A stretch of DNA of 64,000 nt from Albugo candida (taxonomy: Eukaryota; Oomycota; Peronosporomycetes; Albuginales; Albuginaceae), in the NCBI GenBank assembly GCA_905220665.1, contig CAJNAR010000163.1, forward strand, positions 1 to 64,000. Direction: 5' to 3'. How positions within the stretch are numbered: position 1 is the stretch's first letter; every line of letters starts with the position of its first letter. Made by a program: the position numbers and the translations under genes. Positions 46,137-57,296 of the stretch are shown here, piece by piece. The notes beneath the pieces were generated by a model. The model saw only the letters and a program-made list of their open reading frames with translations. It ran no database searches and was not told the origin of the DNA.

Positions 46137-48266
46137 TTAGGAGCGTCGATGATATTTAAAATATAGCAAGCAAGTAAAGATAATCTGAAGTCCCAGTGCG
46201 TATACAGCCAAAATAGCCATATTCTGGCCCACTTGAACGTCTTCCATCCCGTACTGAGCTAAAATCTTCCAGGAAACGTCCGTGTCGACCACTGAAAAGT
46301 GGCTGTACATGAAGGACTCGAACGAGTATGTGTGAAAGGCGGCATAGTATCCCCATCGCCAGTATAGAGGTATTGCGTCGCGCGGGACCATGAAGCCCTC
46401 ACATAGCATAAACATTCCAAAGACACCTGCTCCAAGTGCAATACCAATGATATAGTGAGGTACTGCAGCCCCCAAGACGTGCATGAACGATTCTGCCGTG
46501 ACTAATGATAGGAAAAGGTTGATAAAAAAAGACTTGAACGTGTGGATCGATGCGAAATGAACGACGATAGTTGATGCCAGCAATGTGATAATGACGATTC
46601 CAGGAATCGAAGCTACAAAATTAGCAGCGACATAACTTATCAGATTGATGGAATGATTCGTTCGTTCCCGTACAAAGACAGCTCGACCCTCGATGAATGA
46701 TGGAATAGCAGCAATGGACATAAACACCAAAAATGCTTGGACGTAGAAAAGCAATGGCACAATTTGCTCTTCATTGATCCGGCGATTGGAGCTCAAGTAC
46801 ATTGTTCCGACCATCAAACAAAGTAATAAATACATCAGCACTCGAATCCATACAACCGCTGGGTTTCGTATCGTATTTATATAATTTCGATAACAGAGTA
46901 CGCGGAATTGTAAGTAAGGCGAAGGATGCCAAGCTCGTACGAGATCTGGATCAATTCCGTACGCACCATTTTCACGATCGTGGATAATCGTCGAATGCAA
47001 GCGGAGTGCGTCATTGCTTGTCCGCCATTTGTCAACAAATGGCTCAATATGTAAATCATCCACAAAATCTTTATTCACCAGTTGTACGAAATATTCGGCA
47101 GGATTTGAGTATGTCGGACATTGATACCCAATTGACGTAAAGTGATTGATAGCGTTGGCACCAGAGCCAAAATAAACCATTTCGCCGGAACTGAGAATCA
47201 TGAGATTGGTCAAGAATTCGTAAATGGAGGACGAAGGTTGGTGAATCGTGACTACAACAGTCTTTCCATCCTTGCACAGATTTGACAAATGTTGGACGAC
47301 GTTAAAAGCTGAGGAAGAATCCAAGCCCGACGTGGGTTCATCCAGCAAGAGAATTGACGGATTGGAAAGTAATTCCACTGCAATACTGAGACGTTTTCTC
47401 TGACCATTGGAAATACCTTTGTGAAAAAGATCACCAACTTGTGTTCCAGAGCAATTTCGAAGTCCCATACTATCGATAACTTCTTGAACGCGTATTTCCC
47501 GAGCAAGTTTCGGGATATGGGTTGGTAGACTCAATGCGGCCGCAATACGCAGAGTTTCGAGAACCGTAAAGGACCCATAAAAAGACATATTAGGAGATAC
47601 ATAACTGGTCACAATCCGGTAAGACTTTTCCTCACGAGCTTGACCGTTGACTTCAATGACACCTTCGATGTTGCCAGTGCTCGGATCAATTCGATTCGCT
47701 AAGAGATCCAAAAGTGTTGTTTTTCCTGCACCAGATGGACCAATAATGGCTGTTAATTCTCCCGGTGCTGAACGACCTGTGATGCCCCGGAGGATGCAAC
47801 GAGACGATTTCTCTGTAAGCGCTTTCATTGGCAACTCCATCGAAGGTGTCTTCTTACTCTTTCTAAAGCATAATTTATTAGCTCCACGGATGGTATACGA
47901 GAGATTCTGCCACGCCAATGTGCAGTAATTAATATTTCTGAGTTGCTTACTAATATCCAAAAGTCCTAACGACAGTGAGTTACCGTGTCCATTATCGGGA
48001 ACCGAAGCGATTGTGGATATAATGATATCTTCAGTGTGTTGTGAGGACTCGTGGACATTTCGATAATGTGTAATGGAGGAATTGAGACTCTGATGATCGC
48101 TGACTACAGACGACTCGGGGTACTGGGACCCATGGAATATAGAGCTCGGTTTGCCTCGATTGCTACTGGAGTGTGTTTCAGACTTTGGCGAGTTCTTTCC
48201 ATGTTGTATGCTGTGGTACCTTGCTGGGCTTTGCATGATGCACTCAATTGGTGACTTTCCTTGCAT
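46137..48266 (-). CDS. Half-size ABCG (WBC-type) transporter, 709 aa
   Basis: Single-exon gene, ATG at 48266. A Ser-rich N-terminal region (1-110) precedes the nucleotide-binding domain: Walker A GPSGAGKT (176-183), signature ISNGQRKR (285-292), Walker B ILLLDEPTSGLDS (305-317) and switch His in TIHQPSSS (342). A membrane domain of about six helices follows (470-700; for example YLLLCLMVGTMYL, NFVASIPGIVIITLLAS, HYIIGIALGAGVFGMFML). NBD-before-TMD order defines ABCG. Two deviations are visible: the signature has Asn where the family has Gly (SNGQ versus SGGE/SGGQ), and the Q-loop Gln is replaced (SYVSPNMSF). Half-transporters act as dimers at the plasma membrane exporting lipids or drugs; the substrate here is unknown. 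Confidence 0.93.
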   Translation of the reverse strand: MQGKSPIECIMQSPARYHSIQHGKNSPKSETHSSSNRGKPSSIFHGSQYPESSVVSDHQSLNSSITHYRNVHESSQHTEDIIISTIASVPDNGHGNSLSLGLLDISKQLRNINYCTLAWQNLSYTIRGANKLCFRKSKKTPSMELPMKALTEKSSRCILRGITGRSAPGELTAIIGPSGAGKTTLLDLLANRIDPSTGNIEGVIEVNGQAREEKSYRIVTSYVSPNMSFYGSFTVLETLRIAAALSLPTHIPKLAREIRVQEVIDSMGLRNCSGTQVGDLFHKGISNGQRKRLSIAVELLSNPSILLLDEPTSGLDSSSAFNVVQHLSNLCKDGKTVVVTIHQPSSSIYEFLTNLMILSSGEMVYFGSGANAINHFTSIGYQCPTYSNPAEYFVQLVNKDFVDDLHIEPFVDKWRTSNDALRLHSTIIHDRENGAYGIDPDLVRAWHPSPYLQFRVLCYRNYINTIRNPAVVWIRVLMYLLLCLMVGTMYLSSNRRINEEQIVPLLFYVQAFLVFMSIAAIPSFIEGRAVFVRERTNHSINLISYVAANFVASIPGIVIITLLASTIVVHFASIHTFKSFFINLFLSLVTAESFMHVLGAAVPHYIIGIALGAGVFGMFMLCEGFMVPRDAIPLYWRWGYYAAFHTYSFESFMYSHFSVVDTDVSWKILAQYGMEDVQVGQNMAILAVYALGLQIIFTCLLYFKYHRRS

Positions 48267-48797
48267 TCAAGTGGAAGGCACAAGAGTCGAGTCACAGCCG
48301 TTGGCAATGAAAAAGAGTTCTGAATAGCTTGGAAATCGCAGAGTGACTGTTGTAAAAGCGGAGTTTGAGCGAGAAGTATCCTTTTACATTTGAGGAAAAC
48401 GACGACATATTCTGAATGTAAAAAAAGAACTTTTCTCTTCCAGCTGTTCTGAGACTATAATTCTCGCGTTCAAAGCATTCGATCGATTCTTTAGATTATA
48501 TTATACAATCTATATATACTCGAATTAGCTGATATTTGATTATACACGAGTATCGGATACTGCGGGGTATGTAGAATGCAGGGAGATAAGAATCTTATCG
48601 ACAGTCTTTTCAAACCCTTATCATAGTCACATGTGTTGCATAAGCCACTCTGACGTCACTGCCTCAATTTTGATACCCACCATGCACTTTCCGTTCTGAA
48701 AATTTGATACAAGCTACAATACAAGACTTGCGAACAGATGGTACGTCTTTCATAATTCCTTATGTTTTATTCTGCCAGAGAGAGTACGATCGTCTTC
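48267..48797. promoter_or_regulatory. Intergenic region upstream of the ABCG gene
   Basis: 530 bp between the ABCG start and the stop of the next minus-strand gene; it must hold the ABCG promoter and the upstream gene's 3' end. AT-rich text tatacaatctatatatactc lies near 48505. I could not identify a defined core promoter element. Confidence 0.4.
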
Positions 48798-51218
48798 TCA
48801 CTTTTTGCAGCTGTATCGATCGAATGGCGGCTGTGCAAAAGACCGTAGCGGTGATATAAAACACGAGGAATCAGAATTGCTATGTAAAATAACTCGATAT
48901 TCTTCCACAGCGCACTTGACGTACGAAAAGGGTATGTGAACGAGCCAATCTGATTCCATACTGTCCGTTTCACAACAGACACTCTCTACCAAACAAACGG
49001 AATTTTTTTTTTCGGTGATGGGCTGGAGAGACAGTTGCATTGAATCATCTGTCGTTCCACATTGTGTCTGCTCTTCCGCCGAGTAATGCTGTGTTCTATC
49101 TGAACGAGTGATGTGCACGACTGATCGATTCGACTTTAATGAATAGATTAATCTCAATTTTCGATCGTAGTACTCGATGACGTTGATGAGACGTTTTTCG
49201 AATATTTTCCATCGCTGTTCCTGAGGCTTGCTTGAATAAGGAGTTGTATTCTCGGGGATTTCACAATGTAGGAGCAGAAGTTGGTCCGATGTAAGCGATA
49301 GTGCGCTACGATTTCCCGGGTAGACCACGTAGAGAAGTACATGTTGATAATAGCAGCGAACTTCTTGACTCCAATGGAAAAAGAACCGCGCGAAATTAGC
49401 TTCCAGTAGCTGCAGTATTCGTATTTGTACCTCCTCTGATAGTTTGAGCAAGTGATTCAATAGAAACAAATGTGTGTCACGAAGTATTTCATAATGCTCC
49501 GATTCAAATAATCGCTGGAAAATCTGGTACAAAAGTAGAATTTCTTTCCAGTGCTCGGGAAGCGCTAATGTGCGGAAAAAATCTGAAGAGTAGCAAATCA
49601 ACTCATCCATAAACTGAAGGCACGCGCGCACGTGAAAAGGGAAAAAGCCATTCGTTTGTTTGAGAACATTGGTGAGGACAATATAAATCATTGGAGAATG
49701 ATCGCTCACTATACGACACAAAATGGAGAGGAAGTTCTGTGTTTGAGGCTGGGTACTGCTCAGATCAATTGAGGTCGAGTTGATAACTCCCGAATGCGTT
49801 TCATTCTCATTTGTCTCATCAGGTTGGAGATGCATTAACTTGTCACGATACATTTCCTTGGTGATATCGCAGGTATGCTGCACAATAGCATTAAAGCTTG
49901 GGGTTTGTGAATCGACAAGATGTGGAAACATGAGCTTCCATTTTGTAAAGTGCTGTATGCACGCAAGCAGCATACGAGCCTTTTGTTCCTTGTCAAGTAC
50001 CTGTAGCACAATACCTGCATCCATGCATCTTTTTTGAACCGTATGCAATAAAGTACATTTATGGCTGTCCACGTGTTGCTCCCAATCAAGCTGCAGCTCT
50101 TGCGCAAAGGCCGATCGATTCTCTGGGAAAAGTGTGTCCAGAATCTCGGCTCGGGACACTGAAATACGCCAATACGTGGCTGCCAATAGCAATACAACCA
50201 GCTCCTGTTTCAGTTTAGCGTAAAGCAGACTCCCAGGTCTTTCAAGTTGGCTCCCTCGACTATTTCCTGACTGCAATAAGACAAGTGTGTCAAAGTGCAA
50301 GCCCACGTATCGCTCAATCAAGCTACATTCACAAATGATCGGTTCTTTCGGTCGCATTGGAGGCTGCTTTTGTGTGGTCCTGGCCCTCTGTCCAGTCAAT
50401 GTATGCTGCCCTCTTGGTGTTCTTCGCGACGTGGATCGTCGACTGACCGATATTGACCGAGTTTGATTGTTGACAGCACTACAGACACGCACGTTCATTT
50501 GTTTTTTTTGAAAAAAATTCGCAATATTTGCTCTTTTCTCCCTTACTCGTCCAGTTTTACTAATGTCATATTCAGGTTTTTCAGATTTAAAACTGGGATA
50601 CAGATTTTGGCGCGCGTATGCTGCTGAGTTTTCGCTCAGTATGCTTGAAAGAAGGTAATCCCAATGAGGAAGTAGTACGAGCACTTGGATCAATTTCCAG
50701 ACCGCGTAGATCCACTGGGCCGTATTCGCGACATAAACTCGTCGGTTGTACTGATCTCTATTTCTTCTATGCCAAAATCTATTCGGTGCACGTGTTTCTG
50801 AACACAAATCTTGCCGTTTTTCTCGGTTCTCTTCTTGCTTCAGTAAAGCCTCGTGATAGAGCTTTTCCCAAAATTGACAAAGCAATGTGACGTACTGCAC
50901 GAAAGACACCCTCATAGTACGATTTCTTTCGCGTCTTGTAGTACGCTCCAGGTACCCTCTATTTTTTAAGCACTGGAATTCTACTGACTCGGCCGTCAAA
51001 ATTGTTGCTACCAGCAAGATTTCATCGGCAGAATAAATCGTCAAATTATAAGAATAGGATCGTTGCAGGAATCGAAATAAATGTTTGGAGACTCTAATTT
51101 TTCGCAATGCTACTGCACGATCTCTGCGCAATTGTGATGTCGTATTGCATTTGTCTCGTTGTCTTTTCGCTTTAACCGATTGCAAGAGACTTTCCCACGC
51201 ATTGGCGATAAGTCTCAT
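48798..51218 (-). CDS. Conserved large protein, 806 aa, possibly DUF1765-like
   Basis: Single uninterrupted frame from ATG 51218. The N-terminal third is basic (RQRDKCNTTSQLRRDRAVAL; SRRSTSRRTPRGQHTLTGQR at about 270), probably disordered. The C-terminal half is helical and rich in Leu and aromatic residues. The segment ANFARFFFHWSQEVRCYYQH with a following LLLYVVYPGN, and VHIPFSYVKCAVEEY near the end, recall the fungal/oomycete DUF1765 family, but this is from memory of the pattern only. No signal peptide, no clear membrane helix. Function unknown. It diverges from the HMGS-KS gene across 592 bp. Confidence 0.75.
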   Translation of the reverse strand: MRLIANAWESLLQSVKAKRQRDKCNTTSQLRRDRAVALRKIRVSKHLFRFLQRSYSYNLTIYSADEILLVATILTAESVEFQCLKNRGYLERTTRRERNRTMRVSFVQYVTLLCQFWEKLYHEALLKQEENREKRQDLCSETRAPNRFWHRRNRDQYNRRVYVANTAQWIYAVWKLIQVLVLLPHWDYLLSSILSENSAAYARQNLYPSFKSEKPEYDISKTGRVREKRANIANFFQKKQMNVRVCSAVNNQTRSISVSRRSTSRRTPRGQHTLTGQRARTTQKQPPMRPKEPIICECSLIERYVGLHFDTLVLLQSGNSRGSQLERPGSLLYAKLKQELVVLLLAATYWRISVSRAEILDTLFPENRSAFAQELQLDWEQHVDSHKCTLLHTVQKRCMDAGIVLQVLDKEQKARMLLACIQHFTKWKLMFPHLVDSQTPSFNAIVQHTCDITKEMYRDKLMHLQPDETNENETHSGVINSTSIDLSSTQPQTQNFLSILCRIVSDHSPMIYIVLTNVLKQTNGFFPFHVRACLQFMDELICYSSDFFRTLALPEHWKEILLLYQIFQRLFESEHYEILRDTHLFLLNHLLKLSEEVQIRILQLLEANFARFFFHWSQEVRCYYQHVLLYVVYPGNRSALSLTSDQLLLLHCEIPENTTPYSSKPQEQRWKIFEKRLINVIEYYDRKLRLIYSLKSNRSVVHITRSDRTQHYSAEEQTQCGTTDDSMQLSLQPITEKKNSVCLVESVCCETDSMESDWLVHIPFSYVKCAVEEYRVILHSNSDSSCFISPLRSFAQPPFDRYSCKK

Positions 51219-51810
51219 TACGTAGTCACACTATAAAACTGATAGTGGTGCGATCTTGCCGCTAGATATGTCGATGGAGACGAGACCGCCATGAAAAATT
51301 TGCGACATAATGCGTTTGCAGAAATAGTTTTCGGTCTTACAAATTGCAATTGAATTTCTGTGACCTTTCAAGATCGGGCCACGTCGACAGCGTCATCATG
51401 AGTGTGATTGGTACAAAATGAGAGCGTTTGCAGAAATGAAGAGCTCCAATCAAATGCATGTCGCACGCATAGAATGTCAACTCGCTACACGTGACAATGT
51501 GTCTCATGCACTTTGCTGATTCGTATCCATAATTCTTGCACGAAATCTGATCATCGTATTCTCTCCTCTGTAGCCTTTCCTATTAAAAGCAGACGATGTG
51601 GTTGGCTATAACAACATCTTCGTACCGTACTCTTCAAAACCTAGACCCATTTGAAACCCATCCGAATGTCCGGAACGTGATCTGATCTAGAGATATTTCC
51701 ATACTCTTTTGCCAGCATCTCTTGGCGCAATCACTATTTTCAAGCCTCTATATATCACTTTATCCTCTGATCTACCTGTCTCTTTATTTTTCATCTTCCC
51801 TCTCTAACTA
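51219..51810. promoter_or_regulatory. Divergent intergenic promoter region
   Basis: Lies between two divergent starts. Directly before the + strand ATG (51811) is a pyrimidine-rich tract (cctctgatctacctgtctct, then ttcatcttccctctctaac), a common feature just upstream of oomycete start codons. A ctatatatcacttta stretch lies near 51746. No experimentally defined element can be assigned. Confidence 0.4.
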
Positions 51811-54697
51811 ATGGCATCACAAACACGTCCTGAAAATGTCGGAATTCTCGCCATGGAAATCTACTTTCCGAATACCTACGTCACTCAATCGGAATTGGAG
51901 GACTTTGACCGCGTCCCCAAAGGTAAATACACCAACGGACTCGGTCAGCAGAGTATCGCGTTCACCGGCGACCGCGAAGACGTGAATTCCATTGCGCTAA
52001 CTTGCGTGCAAAGTCTCCTTACAAAGTATGCAATCAATGTCAAAGAAGTGGGAAGACTGGAAGTAGGCACAGAAACGCTTGTCGATAAGAGCAAATCCAC
52101 AAAAACGGTTTTAATGCGTCTGTTTGCTTCCGAGGAGACAGCTGAAATGGAAGGAGTTAGCACACTGAATGCTTGTTATGGTGGAACTGCTGCCTTCTTT
52201 AACGCTGTGGATTGGATTGAGAGTTCGGCATGGGATGGGCGATTCGCATTAGTTGTGATGCCGGAAATCGCGGTGTACGATAAAGGCGCCGCACGTCCGA
52301 CAAGTGGCTGTGGAGCGATTGCGATATTACTTGGACCAAATGCTCCAATTGTCCTCGATAGTACAACACGAACGACTTTTAGTGGCGATATTTACGACTT
52401 TTATAAGCCAGATCCAAGCACGGAGTATCCCGTAGTGAATGGATCGACTTCACAGACGGCGTATTTACGAGCATTGGATTTGTGCTATCAGCGATTCGCT
52501 TCCAAGCAATCGGAATCTTGCGTCATTTCTGATTTCAGAAATGTTGTATTCCACTCGCCTTACAACAAATTAGTGCAAAAGGCATTTGCGAGAGTATGCT
52601 CTTCCCCTCTAATCGATCAAATCGAACTAATTTTCTCTGTAGCTTTGTTATTTGGACTATCGACGACAAGCACACATACAAATGGATCATCCACTCGCTC
52701 GCTGGAAAGAATCGCCTTTGAATACAACGTACGAGGATCGCGAGTTGGATTTGAATGCCCGACAAGTAGCACAGGAATGGTATGCGCATATGGTGGCACC
52801 GAGCTGCACAACGTCTCAACGGATTGGGAATACGTACACTGCTTCTTTGTATATCAATTTGGCCACTTTGGTCGCTTCGTCCTGGCAATCCTGGAATGAG
52901 AATTCTTCCGACAAGACGATTCTCATGTATTCGTACGGCTCTGGCTTTGTCGCATCCATGTTTCAGCTACAAATTGCTTCGGATCGTAATGGAAATCGCT
53001 TCAGTTTGGAACGTATAGCGATCTCTTTGGATTTGGAAGCACGACTACAATCTCGAGTACAGAAAACCCCAATTGAGTTTCAGCGTTGTTTGGAGCTTCG
53101 CATTCGAAGCTTTGGGCAAAAGGAATGTTCACCGATACAGCCAATCGACGACTTACGTGACGGAACCTTTTATCTCAATTGTATCGATACTTCTCACCAG
53201 AGAATGTACGCTCAGAAAGGAGAAGCGATTGTATCTCCGCCTGCAAAACAGCAACAGCCTTCAAGCACAAGTCGCAGTCACAAATTTGCATTGCAATCTC
53301 CAGTTTTTGTGACAGGAATGGGCATCCAACTTCCGGGCTCCAGTGACATTTCGAGTCCCAAGGAAGCCTTTCAGGCTCTTTTACGAGGCACCAATCGTAT
53401 CGAACGCTTGCGTGAGAGTGCAATCGATACAATGCTCGATAAGAATATCAGTGTTTTGAAAAAGACATCGACAGGACGCAAGATGGAGCCCGTTACCCAA
53501 CGCCATGAAAGCATTCAGGTAGCAGCTCGTATCAGCACTTCACCAGGAGTCGATCTCGCAGGAACGTACGGACTGGATCCCGTGATTGTGGAGACGATGG
53601 ATTTGGCTACGACGATCGCAATTGCTGCAGGATTGGATGCTTTACATGCGGCCACGCTCGTCGCCGGACATGAAAGTAACGATGCTCATCGGTGGAAGCT
53701 CGATGATTCTATCCGCGACTCTGTTGGTGTCGTGTATGCGTGCTCGTATCCGACGATGCAGGCTACAATCGAACAAGTGACACGATATCACGCGTCCAAG
53801 GAAACGTATCGATATGATCGCAAGTTTCTCTTCCGTGTGCTCGTTCTCGCCAACGCACAATTAGCTCAAATCATCGGTGCACGTGGTCCCAATACGCAAA
53901 TCAATGCCGCGTGTGCAGGCACGACAATGGCGATATCAATGGCGCAAGATTGGCTACGTTTAGGCTATTGCACTCGAGTTCTTGTGATCTCCAGTGACGT
54001 CGCAAGCAGTGATGCAATGCTGCCTTGGATCGGGACGGGATTTCGGGCTATCGGCGCAGCCTCCACGGCGTCAACTGTGGAAGAAGCAGCTCTTCCATTC
54101 GATGCGCGAAGAAATGGCATGGTGTTGGGTGCAGGTGCAGTTGGACTTGTCTTGGGGATAGAATCACTTCCTCAGACGCTATCCACTCGTTCGGTGCGTC
54201 TTGTCGCGTCTCAAGTAAGCAATTCCGCATTTCATGGAGCTTCCTTGGACACCGATCACATCACAAAAGAACTGAAGCGATTCTTACATGATGCGGAGAG
54301 AGAATTCGGTATCACGCGACAGGAATTCGCCAAGAACGGTGTGTATTACAGCCACGAGACATTCACGAACGCTTCTTCGACGACATCGTGTGCGTACATT
54401 GAGATCAACGCATTGGAAAACGCTCTTGGGGATCCAAAGCTTTTGGAAGAATTGATGATAACCAATACAAAAGGCTTTTTAGGGCACGCGATGAGCGTTT
54501 CCTTCGAAGACATTGCAGCTGTACAAGGGCTCAAAGAGCAGATCGTCTGTCCTGTAGTCAACTTTCAACTTCGTGATGCCAACATCAGCTCCGTGCCATT
54601 GAAGCTGTCCAAAGGAGGACACTACAACCATCGATACGCCTTACGCTTTGCCGCCGGTTTTGGCTCTCAGATCGCCTTCACGTTGTACGCAGCGTAA
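51811..54697 (+). CDS. HMG-CoA synthase / beta-ketoacyl synthase fusion, 945 aa
   Basis: Two exons, 51811-52593 and 52643-54697, joined in phase 0 over a 49-bp GT-AG intron (GTATGC ... TCTCTGTAG). Residues 1-~450 are HMG-CoA synthase with all catalytic residues: Glu88 in VGTETLVDKSKS, Cys122 in LNACYGGTAAFFNAVDWIES, and His248 in FHSPYNKLVQK. The C-terminal YSYGSG motif is present (about 358). After a Ser/Gln-rich linker (about 455-475), residues ~480-945 are a ketosynthase: FVTGMGIQLPG, nucleophile Cys685 in INAACAGTTMAIS, His832 in YYSHETFTNAS and His876 in TKGFLGHAMS, a complete C-H-H triad. HMGS condenses acetyl-CoA with acetoacetyl-CoA for the mevalonate pathway. The KS partner could supply or remodel a beta-ketoacyl substrate (inference). 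No stop or frameshift exists between the halves. Confidence 0.92.
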
Positions 54698-54792
54698 GGC
54701 GTAAAGCGTGACGTCTCAATGTCAGGTAGCGAGATGGAAGGGAATCAAAATGGTCGAATGAAAATTCAATTGTGTAAATGCTTTGGATATTG

Positions 54793-57159
54793 CTACGCGC
54801 CACACACGAGACACTCTTCTTCTTCCTCTTCTTTGGCATCTTCAGTTTGCTTCAGCTTGGCGAGTGCCGAGTCGTCGAGGCTTTTCTGATCGACTGTGAA
54901 TTGGATTGCATCTGCTCTTGGACGTGTTCGGAGATAGTACATTCCTGTTTTGAGACCTTTTTTCCATGCGTAGAAATGCATCGAAGTGAGTTTACTGACA
55001 GTCGGGTCGGCAATGTGAATATTAAGTGATTGACTCTGACAAATGTACGCTCCTCGATCGGCAGCCATGTCCAAAATCGCCTTTTGCTTGATTTCCCAAA
55101 CTGTTTTGTACTTTTCTTTCACATGAGGCGGAATTTCAGCGATATTTTGTACGGAACCGCGATCGCGAAGGATTTGATTCCGAACGTCTGATGTCCACAA
55201 ATTCATCTCAATAAGCTCTTCCATGAGATATTTGTTGACAATTGTAAATTCTCCAGCGAGGACGCGTCGATTGAACATGTTGGAAGTGAACGGCTCGATA
55301 GACTCGCAATTGCCGAGAATTTGAGCCGTTGAGGCGGTTGGCATCGGAGCGAGCAGCAAAGAGTTTCGGATTCCGTGAGTAGCTACTTGCTCTTTCAACT
55401 GCTTCCAATCCCATCGACCGGAATCGGGAATGACCTGCCACATATCAAATTGAAAGATACCTCGACTAACTGGTGATCCAGCATAGCTCTCGTACGGTCC
55501 GAGTTCCCGTGCCAATTCCATGGAAGCTTCCATCGCCGCGAAATACATCGTTTCAAAAATTTCTTTGTTGAGCTCGCGAGCAGCTTTGCTTTCAAATGGA
55601 AGACTCATCAGTAAAAACGTATCGGCAAGACCTTGAACGCCGATTCCAATCGGTCGATGTCGCTGATTGCTCACTTGTGCTTCAGGAATCGGATAATAAT
55701 TGAGATCAATGATTTTGTTGAGATTTTTCGTAACGATTTTTGTGATTTCGTATAATTTTGCAAACTGAAATTCTTTCTGATACACAAATTTTGACAATGC
55801 GATGGAAGCCAAATTGCATACTGCCACTTCTTTGGAGTCTGAGTACTCGATGATTTCACAGCAGAGATTGCTTGATCGAATGGTTCCAAGATTCTGCTGA
55901 TTGGATTTACGATTACAAGCGTCTTTGTAAAGCATATACGGCGTTCCGGTCTCAATCTGACTATCCAAAATGGCAAACCACAATTGCTGGGCTTTGACAG
56001 TCTTTCGGGCAATGTTTTGAGACTCGTACTTTTCATATAACGCATCAAATTCGCTTCCCCATGTCTCATAAAGTCGTGGAGCCTCGTTCGGACAGAATAA
56101 ACTCCATTCTTGGTTGTCTTCCACACGTTTCATAAACAGATCGGGGATCCAAAGAGCATAAAACAAATCTCGAGCTCGATGGAGTTCATTTCCATGATTC
56201 TTACGTAGTTCCAGAAACTCAAAGATATCCGCATGCCAGGGCTCTAGATAAATTGCAAAAGACCCTTTCCGCTTCCCACCACCTTGATCAACGTATCGAG
56301 CTGTGTCATTGAACACCCGAAGCATTGGAACAATTCCATTCGAACTTCCATTCGTCCCGCGAATATAACTGTTGGTGGAGCGAATATTGGAAATACTGAC
56401 GCCAATACCGCCAGCCCACTTTGAAATACACGCACATTGTTTCAGCGTGTCGTAAATGCCGTCGATAGAATCATCTTGCATGGATAATAGAAAACACGAC
56501 GATAATTGAGGTCGAGGCGTTCCCGCATTGAAAAGCGTCGGAGTTGCATGCGTAAAGAACTTTTGTGACATGTGTTCATACGTTTCCAAAACGGCATCCA
56601 AATTCTCTTTGTGTATGCCGACAGCCACTCGCATTATCATATGTTGTGGGCGTTCACACACTTTTCCATTCACACGCAACAGATACGATTTCTCCAGAGT
56701 TTTAAAGCCAAAATAGTCGTAATCAAAGTCTCTATCACCGATAATGGCGGAATTGAGAGCTTCTTTGTTCTCCATAACAATTCGATGCACATCGTTGGCG
56801 ATTAATGGAGCGGGTACTTTGGTGGTTTCGTGCTTATTTTCGTAAAATAATTGAATGTTTTCACTGAAGACTTTGTTTGTATTTTTATGTAAATTGGAAA
56901 TAGCAATTCGAGCAGCCAATTTGGAGAAATCGGGATGTTGTGTGCTGCAGTAAGCTGCGGTTTCTGCTGCCAATTCGTCCAATTCCGATGTGGTGACGCC
57001 CGGATACACGCCAGCAATCACTTTCTGAGATATTTGGACGGGATCAACGTATTCTGTGTTTAAGTTGTAGCAGAGTTTTGTGATTCGCGCAGTGATTTTG
57101 TCGAATTTGACGACTTCTTTTCGTCCGTCACGTTTGATGACATACATTTTGGATTTCAA
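54793..57159 (-). CDS. RNR1: Ribonucleoside-diphosphate reductase large subunit, 788 aa
   Basis: Complete intronless gene, ATG at 57159. Residues ~5-95 are the ATP-cone ([18 protein letters not shown]), which senses ATP/dATP. The catalytic barrel contains Cys222 ([11 protein letters not shown]), the Asn431-Cys433-Glu435 active-site trio (SSNLCCEI) and [13 protein letters not shown]. The C-terminus [10 protein letters not shown] is the CxxC tail that re-reduces the active site. Class Ia enzyme makes deoxyribonucleotides with a small R2 subunit, which is not in this window. Length and motifs match eukaryotic RRM1. It converges on the HMGS-KS gene with 95 bp between stops. Confidence 0.98.
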   Translation of the reverse strand: MKSKMYVIKRDGRKEVVKFDKITARITKLCYNLNTEYVDPVQISQKVIAGVYPGVTTSELDELAAETAAYCSTQHPDFSKLAARIAISNLHKNTNKVFSENIQLFYENKHETTKVPAPLIANDVHRIVMENKEALNSAIIGDRDFDYDYFGFKTLEKSYLLRVNGKVCERPQHMIMRVAVGIHKENLDAVLETYEHMSQKFFTHATPTLFNAGTPRPQLSSCFLLSMQDDSIDGIYDTLKQCACISKWAGGIGVSISNIRSTNSYIRGTNGSSNGIVPMLRVFNDTARYVDQGGGKRKGSFAIYLEPWHADIFEFLELRKNHGNELHRARDLFYALWIPDLFMKRVEDNQEWSLFCPNEAPRLYETWGSEFDALYEKYESQNIARKTVKAQQLWFAILDSQIETGTPYMLYKDACNRKSNQQNLGTIRSSNLCCEIIEYSDSKEVAVCNLASIALSKFVYQKEFQFAKLYEITKIVTKNLNKIIDLNYYPIPEAQVSNQRHRPIGIGVQGLADTFLLMSLPFESKAARELNKEIFETMYFAAMEASMELARELGPYESYAGSPVSRGIFQFDMWQVIPDSGRWDWKQLKEQVATHGIRNSLLLAPMPTASTAQILGNCESIEPFTSNMFNRRVLAGEFTIVNKYLMEELIEMNLWTSDVRNQILRDRGSVQNIAEIPPHVKEKYKTVWEIKQKAILDMAADRGAYICQSQSLNIHIADPTVSKLTSMHFYAWKKGLKTGMYYLRTRPRADAIQFTVDQKSLDDSALAKLKQTEDAKEEEEEECLVCGA

Positions 57160-57296
57160 TGGCGCGGGTCTTCTGTGATTATTTGATTGGTGGATAATGG
57201 AGACAATTGTGGATTCGTTGAAATTTGTGATGCTAGGGACTGATTGGACGAAATGATCTGTGCAACTGAGATTGGCTAAAATTACTTTGTAGCTTT
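57160..57296. promoter_or_regulatory. Compact divergent promoter with three GATTGG boxes
   Basis: Only 137 bp separate the RNR1 start (minus) and the FYVE-Sec14 start (plus). GATTGG, the reverse of a CCAAT box (CCAATC), occurs three times in the same orientation at about 57185, 57242 and 57270. CCAAT boxes bind NF-Y-type factors in eukaryotes; use here is inference. Confidence 0.45.

Noticed and set aside
49835..50197. Minus-strand ORF of 120 aa in a second frame
   Set aside because: Shadow of the 806-aa gene on the same strand.
52535..52888. Minus-strand ORF of 117 aa
   Set aside because: Antisense to the HMGS-KS gene, whose protein conservation in the other strand explains the open frame.
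52643..52899. Two separate genes for HMGS and KS, with HMGS ending at 52899
   Set aside because: The unspliced C-terminus after 52593 has no HMGS similarity, whereas splicing 52594-52642 restores the HMGS C-terminal motifs in frame with the KS half.
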